A DNA stretch of 64,000 nucleotides from Liolophura sinensis (Eukaryota; Mollusca; Polyplacophora; Chitonida; Chitonidae), in contig NC_088300.1 of assembly GCF_032854445.1 (NCBI RefSeq), positions 868,001 through 932,000 of the forward strand. Reading direction: 5' to 3'. Positions 1 to 12,200 of the stretch are shown one piece after another. The notes beneath the pieces were generated by a model. It did no database searches. It was given only the letters and a program-made list of their open reading frames with translations, and was not told the DNA's origin. Position numbers and translations under genes: made by a program. Position 1 is the first letter of the stretch, and the number at the start of each line of letters is the position of its first letter.

Positions 1-470
1 CACACAAACTTCTACAGCTCTACACTCACAGACCAATCACACAAACTTCTACAGCTCTACACTCACAGCCCAACCACACAAACTTCTACAGCTCTACACT
101 CACGGACCAATCACACAAACTTCTACAGCTCTACACTCAGGGTCTGAGCGAGCAGACAGCTGAACACAGTAACGCAGCCCAATCACACAAACTTCTACAG
201 CTCTACACTCACAGCCCAATCACACAAACTTCTACAGCTCTACACTCAGGGTCTGAGCGAGCAGACGGCTGAAAACAGTAACACAGCCCAATCACACAAA
301 CTTCTACAGCTCTAAACTCACAGCCCAATCACACAAACTTCTACAGCTCTACACTCACAGCCCAATCACACAGACTTCTACAGCTCTACACTCACGGTCT
401 GAGCGAGTAGACAGCTGAAAACAGTAACGCAGACCAATCACACAAACTTCTACAGCTCTACACCGACAGT
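1..470. repeat. 37-bp array at the left edge with a longer variant unit
   Basis: The unit is cacacaaacttctacagctc followed by tacactcacagcccaat. Every few units an extended form inserts gtctgagcgagcagacagct. The array is cut by the window start and lies in the WDHD1 intron after exon 20. Confidence 0.92.
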
Positions 471-707
471 CTGCAGCAAGAATTTTACTGTAATCATCAG
501 CCAGTTATTTATTTCAATATTAATATAATTAACGTTTGAATCACTACAATTTGAACACAATCTTCTACACTTTGCTACACTTTAAGCATAATGTGCTACA
601 CTTTGAGCACAACCTGCCAGATTGTTTCACTACCAGAATTAGAAAAGACCACAGTCAAGTACAGCTTTTTTCCCACATGGATTGATAACCATAAAAATAC
701 ATCTTAC

Positions 708-3700
708 TGCAAACAATTTCATCAGAGCTTCCTGAGCTGGTTTCAGCATTTCAATCTTAACACTGTCATCCACTTCATACCCCTGGGTTTCCAGTACACT
801 GAGATGGTTTGAGAGAAGCCGACTCCGGAGCAGTGTCTCCTGAAAAGAGGAAGGAGAAGAAGAAATGACGGATTGTATCAAACGCATCACAACATTCATA
901 ACAGTCATCTGAATGGGACGAAATTGGTCTGTCCATTGAAATAAAAACTCAATTTCTGCTTATATTTATTGAATTTGTGTTTAAATGAAATATTTAGAAT
1001 TATACAAAACCTCAATTTGGACATCTATATAATCCAACAAAGCAATCTGTGCAAATTTTGGCTATTTATTACATCTGTATCGTCTAGTCTAACAAATCTC
1101 TGTCAGTTGTAAAAACATTATCTTTTACCCTATCCAAAGTGGACAAAAAATGATGTTTATGTATACTGTATCAGTGTATTTGTGTATTGGTCAAAACAAC
1201 CTTCAGTGCATGTTCATCTTTACAGAGGTACTTTTCAACCAAGTCAGTATTTGCCTCTATTAAACAGACAAGCTGTGGTCTTGTCTATATCACAACAGAT
1301 TCTTCTGGAGTATAGTGTAATCTTACACCAATAACAGACCAGACTATCTGTCATGTAATGTCACCAAAATAAAACAAATAACTATGGTAAAGGCCTTCAC
1401 CAGGTCATCAAATGAACACGTGTATTGATAAAGGGAGGTAATCTCACCTCGTACTGACTCTTCTCCGTGCTGAGTTCACACAGAGGCAGCTGGTAAGGCA
1501 GTACTGACACCATGGGGCGGGGTAAGGTCGGGGGGAACTTGGAACCCTTACACATGATACACCTGTACACAAAACACAGGATATTTTAGAGGCAACTCCT
1601 GGTAATTTACCAACCATAGAGAAACAGAGGAAACAACAAGGAATATCCAATGTTCTTCATCTCAAACAATTTAATCTTTACAATGAATTCTAAAATTTAA
1701 GTTCAGTGCCTCATTTTATTTTCTATCTTGTGACTCAAAATTTGCATTGATCAGAATAAAGAAAAATGTTGCAAGGAATGATATTCTTTAAGGCTTGATT
1801 TACATGTAACTGGGAGGACCAGCAGCATCAACAAAAACTACCAGAGCAGGGATATGAAACGGAAAGATTTCCCACATAGAACTCCTTACCCTTATCCCTC
1901 CAGCACTGCTCAGTACGTTAACAGCAACCTTACACCACAACATTGTTGTCTGTTGTCACCACAACATTGTTGTCTGTTGTCACCACAACATTGTTGTCTG
2001 TTGCTACTACCTGTGTGGTACAGATCTAAAATTACCACACAATAAATTAAACATACCTCAACTGTTGTGGATTTTCATGAACTCCAACAATCCAGTAATG
2101 ATCAGACTTTCCTCTTGCCTGTGAGTGGGAATGTTCAATCAGCTTTCAGATATAACTCTTATTTACAACACAGTCACAAACAGCCCAAACACCCAGGTGA
2201 AGCATAAAAAGAATGGTCAATCAAATATGCACATTTAGTTTTTTATTTGATTGTTCTTTTATGAAAACTCACGATCATCCGCAAGTTGCTGAGAGGTCTT
2301 CCTACTGTGCACACTTAAGACAAACTTGAGAATAAATGGCAACAATAACAAATGTATGTCATGGTACACATTTCTGATAAGTAAGAGCTAAAATACAAGT
2401 TGACTTGTATTTTAAGTTTACTTGTATTTTAGGCAATGTTTAAAACCAAAAACCTTGATTTTTTTTTAAACCTTGGGTTATTTAAGTCAAAACAGACACT
2501 AAGCTGGTGTAAGGACAGAAACTATTCACCTGACAACAAGCCACTTTCCAAAATAACTAAATTCAGCCGCAGTGTAAACATGTAGCCTCTACTCACATGA
2601 TGGTTTGTGTTACAGACTTGAATCCATGTGTTCCCCAGGCTGCGATTCAGCAATCTGACAACTCCAGAGGAATCCACCAGGCCTGGGGTTCCTTCTGCAG
2701 AAAACCTGCAACATGCCATCAAAACATCTGTAACATGCCACCAAAACATCTGTAACACGCCACCAAAACATCTGTAACATGCCACCAAAACATCTGCAAC
2801 ACACCACCAAAACATCTGCAACACGTCACCAAAATGTCAGTAGTCACTGACATATCTCACTACTATAAGTCACTGTCATCCAATACGGAACATAAAAAGC
2901 TGGAATTAGAATTCAGAATACTAACAATTGTTCTTTACTTTCACCTTTTGAAGAGATTACTGTGAACCTTGTAGAACATACCTAAAGAACCTGACCCTGA
3001 CCCTAACCTCAGTAACATGTTTTAGCAGAGCTCAGATGATTCTTATTTTACCCATCACCCCGGGGAGAGTTTGTGCTAAACATCATAATGCTTACCCCAG
3101 CCAGTTCAGAGTAGAACGAGGGCTCAGAGGAACAGACTCTCCACCAAGCAGGGATTTCCGTCTTGATCCAACATGTAGGAGAATACATCCCAAGCACTGA
3201 TCACCAGGTACACCTGTGGTTACATTTACAGGCAATGCAACAATACCAGTAACAGTTCTCTGCTGCTCAATCCAAGATCAGAATCATTTTTGCTCCAATG
3301 CAACATTTGAATATTGATTTATTATGCTCACTCTGCTATTATTGTGCTGAAGACATTTTGGTACTGAAGCATTCAAGTTTGCTTCAACAAGCCATATTAA
3401 GGTTTTCTTTATCTGGTTCCCATCAACACTTCACAATGTAACCATTGCTACGTGTAGTTGATATCAACACTTCACAATGTAACCATTACTACGTGTAGTT
3501 GCCATCAACACTTCACAATGTAACCATTACTACGTGTAGTTGCCATCAACACTTCACAATGTAACCATTACTACGTGTGATTGCCATCAACACTTCACAA
3601 TGTAACCATTACTACATGTAGTTGCCATCAACACTTCACAATGTAACCATTACTACGTGTGATTGCCATCAACACTTCACAATGTAACCATTACTACGTG

Positions 3701-6207
3701 TGATTGCCATCAACACTTCACAATGTAACCATTACTACATGTGATTGCCATCAACACTTCACAATGTAACCATTACTACGTGTAGTTGCCATCAACACTT
3801 CACAATGTAACCATTACTACGTGTGATTGCCATCAACACTTCACAATGTAACCATTACTACGTGTGATTGCCATCAACACTTCACAATGTAACCATTACT
3901 ATGTGTAGTTGCCATCAACACTTCACAATGTAACCATTACTATGTGTAGTTGCCATCAACACTTCACAATGTAACCATTGCTACATGTGGTTGCCATCAA
4001 CACTTCACAATGTAACCACTGCTACATGTGGTTGCCATCAACACTTCACAATGTAACCATTACTACGTGTAAATATCCATGATGCATGTGCTAGATTTTT
4101 GGTACTTCCCTTTTCAGTTTGTCATCATTGTATGTTAGTTTACTCTGTTATTCAGGTAACTTTTATCCTCCATCAAAAAATGTATTTTAAGTGTGTCTTA
4201 CATTCAAAAAGTGCTTTGCCAAATATTTCTTCTGTCCCTTAAAATAACTTAATGAATCAGTGTCATCACTGTTTATATAACCGCTTCTTCAGGATGTGGC
4301 CAAGTGTAACAGCAGGGATCTGACCCAGCCATATGATGATCTAACATAGCAGAGGGATAACAACCGCATACTAGATATTATACCATAATATGGCTGCATT
4401 TCACGTACACCAGACTCGCGCTTAAGCCTAGCCTTCAGTCTGGACTTGGAAAGGTGCTTAGGTATGTCAGTTTCCTCCACCTATAAGCCTAAATGTCTTC
4501 ATACATTACAACTGTATTATTATGAAGTATGAATTGAGAGAAAAATGTGGAAACAAACACCATCCAGCAGTCTAGAGCAGACTTACCTGTGCCCCTGTGG
4601 AAGACGACCAGAAGTTGATCATGATGTCCAGCGAGGCTGACCACTGGGCCAGGAATGGAGAACAACTCCCTTTGGACACCTCCTACAGATAACAGCCGGA
4701 CATTGCGCTGGTCAGTGGCCACAGCTATCCAACCACCCCCTAAACACAATGCCTGCAAAACGAAACAACCAAACAGTCAATAACTATTTTGCAAGGGGAC
4801 AAATTACTGAGAAATCACACCCAGGTGCCATAAATGCAAGACACTTCCACTAAAACTGACCTGTTAGGAAAGCGACACTTTTCTGCTTTTGCTCAATTAC
4901 ACTAAAGCTATCATACTATGTATGATAGCGAATACCGCGCATTCCACCAAGCAGTCAACCAGAGAGTGGAATCAGAGAATCCCACCAGCTGGCCAGCTAT
5001 AGCAGTCAACTAGTCACTGGAATCAGAGAATCCCACCAGCTGGCCTGCTATGGCAGTCAACTAGACAGTGAAATCAGAGTATCCCACCAGCTGGCCTGCT
5101 ATAGCAGTCAACTAGACAGTGGAATCAGAGAATCCCACCAGGTGGCCAGCTATAGCAGTCAACTAGACAGTGGAATCAGAGAATCCCACCAGCTGGCCTG
5201 CTATAGCAGTCAACTAGACAGTGGAATCAGAGAATCCCACCAGCTGGCCTGCTATAGCAGTCAACTAGACACTGGAATCAGAGTCAACTAGACAATGGAA
5301 TCAACGAAACCCACCAGCTCACGAACAAAACAGGAAAAGGATAAAATCACCAGAGGAACCCAATACTCTTCTTCTTCTCCTACATGTAGGTAGAAATGTG
5401 CATAAATAATGTAGCCCTATATGAAACTTTTCTTGATTACAAAAATGGTAAATCTGGCAAAGCCCATAAATCTTAAAAATCTTAACCTTTAATCCATGTG
5501 TGATGGTCCAATATACAAGAGCTAAACAAAACACCAACACAGACACTCCAAACCCCTCCCCCCACCCGCTCACAATACCTTGCCTTACTCCGTACAGGTG
5601 AGCTAAAAAGGGAATATTTAATTCAGTGTTATGTTTCTGTTAGCCTGGTGAACGGGTGTACACAGACTTACCTCAATGTTCTCCCCATCTGGCATTGTCA
5701 CAGACCAGTCCTTAGAGTTATCCCATGATGCAAAGTGCATACAGAACAACTTACTAAAAAATAAAAGTAGACATTCATACAACTATGTTGACATATTTGA
5801 GACAGGCTAGGTTGATTAACAAGGAATTATACAGGAGGGAAATGAGCAAATACAGGCAAATCAGACAGAATATTTGTTACACTGATCATTTTTTTTAAGT
5901 TTAGTTAGTTGTCACATCATCAAGCTATTTTTAAGAGAGCTTGCAATGAGTTTTAACATTTGCCATGCATCACTATCAGGCCTTTTCAGGTTTTCCTTTA
6001 TTCCAACATTAATCAGACGGACCTTGGAACGCTGTCATCAGCCTCTGCTGCCAGCACTACTGCCTCTGTTGACACATCAGCTAGTGTGTAGCCACTGTCG
6101 TTGTTGAAGTGCATGGCATGGTGAATTGCTGTGTCATGGAACTCCACGTCAATAGAGTTCTCCTCATCCGAGCTGTACTGACGAATGATTCCAACGGAAT
6201 TCCATTT
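708..6207 (-). CDS. WDHD1: WDHD1 exons 13-20: SepB/Ctf4 C-terminal domain, incomplete
   Basis: Exons 13-20 encode about residues 426-748. Exon 13 opens with KWNSVGIIRQYSSDEENSID. Exon 15 carries ALCLGGGWIAVATDQRNVRL and SIPGPVVSLAGHHDQLLVVF. Exon 17 carries NRSLGNTWIQVC. Exon 18 has DHYWIVGVHENPQQL. Exon 19 has CKGSKFPPTLPRPMVSVLPY. Exon 20 has HLSVLETQGYEVDDSVKIEM. In this family the region forms the second propeller and helical bundle that trimerise and bind GINS and polymerase alpha. Exon 20 ends at a good donor (gtaaga) at 707, so the transcript continues leftwards out of the window. Exon 18 is only 62 nt. Confidence 0.94.
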
Positions 6208-9200
6208 CTGTGAACCATAACAATTATACAAATATGTCAAAAGTCACTCAACTTGCTCAATAAGAGATGAGCTAAAATGGCAGAACACCTTGCTCACTAA
6301 CAGATGAGCTAAAATGGCAGAACACCTTTACTAACAGACCAAAACTGTGTGTATGAAGAAAACATGCAACATTGTTGTCCAGTTTGTAATGGTGAGAATC
6401 TAGCAACCTATCTAAATTGCAGGGGGCTGGTTAACAAATACAAACTCCTAACTTGTCGTGTCCTCAAACCCATGGCTGTTTAGCGTATTACATTAGCATG
6501 GTGTGTTAAAGAACTTTTCCCACAAAACAAGGACTAAAAAGAAACCGCACACGATGCAGGTGATGCAGTAAAAGTAAAAAACTATTGGCACATTCAAAAA
6601 TGCTGAGTGGAAATCTGTAGCGTAACCAGTCCTCCAGGTTGTCTGATAAGGTGAGGGGTGCCACACATGGAGTTCAGCACACCTGTTTCACAAAGACGAA
6701 GAAAGAGGTGTTTCAGAGGCATGACTCAGGAGGTGAGGGTACTGACCATAAACCTGGCACTGAGGTGCTCTGGGGTAGAGCCAGACTGGAAGGCTTTCTG
6801 TAAGGGGGTAGGTTTAGGCCCGAGAGTGGGGGCAGCACTGGTCCTGGGGGCACCCGCCGTACTGTCAGCACCATCTAGGTCTGACATCACAGACGTTACA
6901 TCATCTATAACATGGGATCATCAGGCATAACGAGGAATAATATAGAAGCATAAATGAAATAACCGTAGAAGTGAACTATTTTCAAGTACAGTGTAAAACA
7001 CAAATCAAATAAATCAAACTGTATTCTACATTAAACTGACTACATCAAGTATACCAAAGCAACAAGCCCCCCCTCCCTCTCCCCCTCCCCCACAAGAGAG
7101 GAAAGCTATGAAACTGACTACACCAAGTACATCAAAGCTACAAGTCCCCCTCCCTCTCCCCTGCTCACAAGAGGATAGCTATGAAACTGACTACACCAAG
7201 TACATCAAAGCTACAAGTGCCCCCTCCCTCTCCCCCTGCTCACAAGAGAGGATAGCTATGAAACTGAGTACATCAAGTACATCAAAGCTACAAGTGCCCC
7301 CTCCCTCTCCCCCTGCTCACAAGAGAGGATAGCTATGAAACTAACTACACCAAGTACATCAAAGCTACAAGTCCCCCTCCCTCTCCCCCTGCTCACAAGA
7401 GAGGATAGCTATGAAACTGAGTACATCAAGTACATCAAAGCTACAAGTCCCCCTCCCTCTCCCCCTGCTCACAAGAGAGGATAGCTATGAAACTGACTTC
7501 ACCAAGTACACCAAAGCTACAAGTGCCCCCTCCCTCTCCCCCTGCTTACAAGAGAGGATAGACACATGATCACACGAAAGGAGAATTCATAAATTTTCAA
7601 ATAGTACATATTTTAAGAGAGATATTGAGAATCTGACAGTATCAAGGAATTTTACCATTAGATTGCAGGTCATCGAGGACTCCAGGTTTCTTGATGGGTA
7701 AATTGAATGGATCATCATCCTGGTCAGAGTCGGGGTTATCTCCCCCTGGGATGCCATCATCACCGGTGGCTCGTAGCAAGAAGTCATCATCATCATCAAA
7801 CACTCCCTCTGTAGGATCCATGGCTCCATCAACTGGGTCCTGAAGAAAACAGATACGCCACTTACACGCTACTTCTTTTTCCAGCATAAAGCATTTCTGT
7901 TTTGACAAAATGAACAAGGTCTTTACAACAAATCAGACATTTCACTTTCAGGCCTGAATAACTCATCACTGCCTAAAGTATCCTGTCATGGGTGGACATT
8001 CAGCGGACAACAGGTCACTGAATGTGAAAATAACATACCGTACCTTCTCTGAACGCGGGGAGACAAAATATTCAATATGTATATGGATTACAAAAATCAA
8101 GACCCCATGCACAACATCTGCTACAAGTACTGGTTTTACAAATTCAAACTCACCACAAAAAGCAGGATTAAAATACTATAGAAATTCACAGCTTGTATGT
8201 ATCCCGCTGATAATATATTTTTAAGGAGCTTTCCCAAATCACTGGTGGGCTTACGGGTACATAAAATGGCTAATGAATGAATAATTACCTACTGTGAAAA
8301 AACTTTTGAACCAGGTTTTATTTTTAATGTGGCAATAAAAGCCACACAATACAGGATTAACCAAGTGCACACGGTAGGCTAAAAGCCTCCACAACTGCCC
8401 AAGCCTGGTACGTCTGGAAACACACTACTTACCGTACTCACGCATGCCTACATGCACAAAGTATGTCACACCACGTATCAAAGCCGATATTATGGGCTTG
8501 AGAATATCGTGAAATAAGTAAGTAGCTGTGTATATGTGTCAAACTGTGCCAAACTTAGATTTTCTTTAAGAAAGGTTTGTATCGAGTCGTTTCACTGTTG
8601 TTGTCCTTTCTCCAGAATCATTTCACATTCTCGCCATGTTATTATTATTTCTAGCGTGTGCTCGTATAGTGTTTTACTGCCAGCTGGTTTTAACTTCATT
8701 TTTTTGGATAGTCTTCGTGTAAGTTGTAAATACCACTAGTTATGAATGACAAATAATTTGCTTTCAAATTTCGAGAACCACATATTTTGACAACATGTCA
8801 TGTATATCCAATGAGAGAGTCTATTGGCCGACGTTCAGATCAGCGCAGCAAATCAATACATAAGTAACAAATGCAATGTATCGACATGTTACAAACGAAA
8901 ATTCAGGAAACGTCTGTTCTGAAATTTGATAGATAATATAGGTCTACCAATGTATGACATTGGCATGATTGAAAATCAGCCATCCAATCACACAGAAAGT
9001 TTAATCATTTCAAAACCTGGCAGTGTCTCTCCCCATCTTGCCAAGCTGGCGAGGCACACTCAGGTGTGATGGAGATGTGAACTACTGTCCATGATCGACT
9101 ACCGGTAACACTCTATTCCCCCCAGAGAGTGTACGAATCTGATTAAATTTTGGCCCTCTACCTTTCTTGTCAACCGCCGATCCCTTGCCAGGTGATGCTG

Positions 9201-12200
9201 GATACCTGCCAGGATTATGTGTTGAAAAGCCCTACTAATCAGTGCTGAATCCATGCATTAGACCTACACACTGGGTGCTTTTCCAGAATTACTCAGGGTA
9301 TGACTTAATCTATAATTATCCCTACGTGTACACCTCTTAATTAGCATCCTGAAAATCATATAAGTAAAACTGTTTTGCAACAAATATTTTAAAAAAACAC
9401 CGGAGTTGTTTTTAGATCCTTGAAAAGCATGTACAGCATAGTGACTGTGCGTTATGATGACAGAATTTCGCTGACAAACAGGACACTGTAGATGACGCAA
9501 ACATGCTCCCGCCTGGTTTGTCTGCTACAAATTGGACACGGTTGTACTCATGGAGAATATGGCATCGTTTCACAGTCCACAGTCTATAAATTTTTACAGC
9601 CAAGTCAAGCAATACCGGCGCGACACAAGAATCTATGCTGTCGGGCCAGAGGATTGGAAGTTGTAGTGACGAGCTAGAAAAGTCTGTACATCAACACCGG
9701 GGAAAATAACAATCAAGCTCATTTTTTATTATGTTTAATTTTTAAAAAGTATCCCCGGCAAAAATAAATAAGGCTTGAATTATATTGAATAGAAACAGTG
9801 ATTGGTTAGACATCTAAATGCCAATTTTGAGCCCTGTTACGGTCATCGAGGTGTGGCATGTTGTGAGGTATCACGCGCCCGCTGTGCTCGGTGTGAACAG
9901 GATGGCCGCCCTGTAGCCGCCTAAACATCGAAGAGCAAAGACTCCCTACAGTTCGTGACACAGCCTGCTGTTTCAAACAAGCAAGTACTTAAACAACTTC
10001 TGCATTCAGGGGAATGAAAATCCCAACTTATTTTCTTTTTCATTATGGGGGGACATATGCCTCGTCTTTCTGCCTTTTCTTTCAACATAGGCATGATTGA
10101 ATTAGTCTCATACATGTACGGCTACAATCGATCCGGTCCTCCACAATCAAAGGCTGTTTACGATGAGATATCTGGTACATATTCTCTCAATCTGTCGCAT
10201 TTTTTGGCCATGTATGTAACTGTATAGTGTGTGTTACTGCTGTCACAAGCCACACTTGGGCATGGTATAGTTTCAAAATTAGTTATAAGTCTAGGAATTG
10301 TCTCCTGTATTGTGTGTTGTACACAGAGAAGCCCGCATGCCTGCCAGCGAATGTACCACCGTGACATCACAAGGTCAAGGTCAAGGTCAAGGATGGCTCG
10401 ACCATAGTCGGGTACATTTTCTGATGTTTCATCACCAAATTCTACGCTTTTTCCTCCCTTTTCTATGTTTTAATCCATTAAAATGGTTTCTATATGCAGT
10501 TTGGAAGGTCCAACATGCCACACAAGAACCTGTATTGTACTTCATTTACACGCAGACTGAGAGGCAGGTTTATTAATGTTTGGTCACAACTAAAACAAAG
10601 ATACATGATTAAGATGGATGACAACCATACCTGTTCAGGGGCATCAGCAGAGACAACAGCTTCAATGAGCCCAAGTTGACCCTAGGGGAAAGTTTCAAAT
10701 GAGAACATGATCAGCACAACAGGTCAGGGTCATGAAGCAACTCGTAACAGAGCAGACTATCTAAATCAGAGAATTCATAGCTCAATGATTTTAAATCCAC
10801 TGCTGGATTAACATTACGGAATCTAATCCTTGTCATACATTTACAGGGATAGTATAAGGCTAAAACATAGAGCTGATCCCTGTACACTTAAGTTTAATAA
10901 TTTTGTATCAGTGAAGCTGATCACAAGAATTGACATCTAACCTGGTTATCACAATACGCCATCTCATTGTTTCCTTTAGGGTTCCACGCCAAAGCTGTGA
11001 TCATCAGATTCTTGTCATGTTTGGTTCTGTCAGAAAGAGGAGGGTAAAGGAATTATGGATGTGTTTGGTTCTGTCAGAAAGAGGAGGGTAAAGAAATTAT
11101 GGCATGTTTGGTTCTGTCAGAAAGAGGAGGGTAAAGAAATTATGGACATGTTTGGTTCTGTCAGAAAGAGGAGGGTAAAGAAATTATGGACATGTTTGGT
11201 TCTGTCAGAAAGAGGAGGGTAAAGAAATTATGGATGTGTTTGGTTCTGTCAGAAAGAGGAGGGTAAAGAAATTATGGACATGTTTGGTTCTGTCAGAAAG
11301 AGGAGGGTAAAGAAATTATGGACATGTTTGGTTCTGTCAGAAAGAGGAGGGTAAAGAAATTATGGAAGTGTTTGGTTCTGTCAGAAAGAGGAGGGTAAAG
11401 AAATTATGGATGTGTTTGGTTCTGTCAGAAAGAGGAGGGTAAAGGAATTATGGATGTGTTTGGTTCTGTCAGAAAGAGGAGGGTAAAGAAATTATGGACA
11501 TGTTTGGTTCTGTCAGAAAGAGGAGGGTAAAGAAATTATGGAAGTGTTTGGTTCTGTCAGAAAGAGGAGGGTAAAGAAATTATGGAGGTGTTTGGTTCTG
11601 TCAGAAAGAGGAGGGTAAAGGAATTATGGAAGTGTCTGGTTCTGTCAGAAAGAGGAGGGTAAAGAAATTATGGACATGTTTGGTTCTGTCAGAAAGAGGA
11701 GGGTAAAGAAATTATGGACATGTTTGGTTCTGTCAGAAAGAGGAGGGTAAAGAAAATATGGACGTGTTTAGTTCTGTCAGAAAGAGGAGGGTAACGAAAT
11801 TATTGATGTGTTTGGTTCTGTCAGAAAGAGGAGGTTAAAGAAATTATGGACATGTTTGGTTCTGTCAGAAAGAGGAGGGTAAAGAAATTATGGACGTGTT
11901 TGGTTCTGTCAGAAAGAGGAGGGTAAAGAAAATATGGACTTGTTTAGTTGTCAGAAAGAGGAGGGTAACGAAATTATGGACATGTTTGGTTCTGTCAGAA
12001 AGACAGAGGAGGGTAACGAAATTATGGCATGTTTGGTTCTGTCAGAAAGACAGAGGAGGGTAACGAAATTATGGCATGTTTGGTTCTGTCAGAAAGACAG
12101 ATGAGGGTAACAAAATTATGGACGTGTTTGGTTCTGTCAGAAAGAGGAGAGTAAAGAAATTATGAATGTGTCTGGTTCTGTCAGAAAGAGATCCATAACC

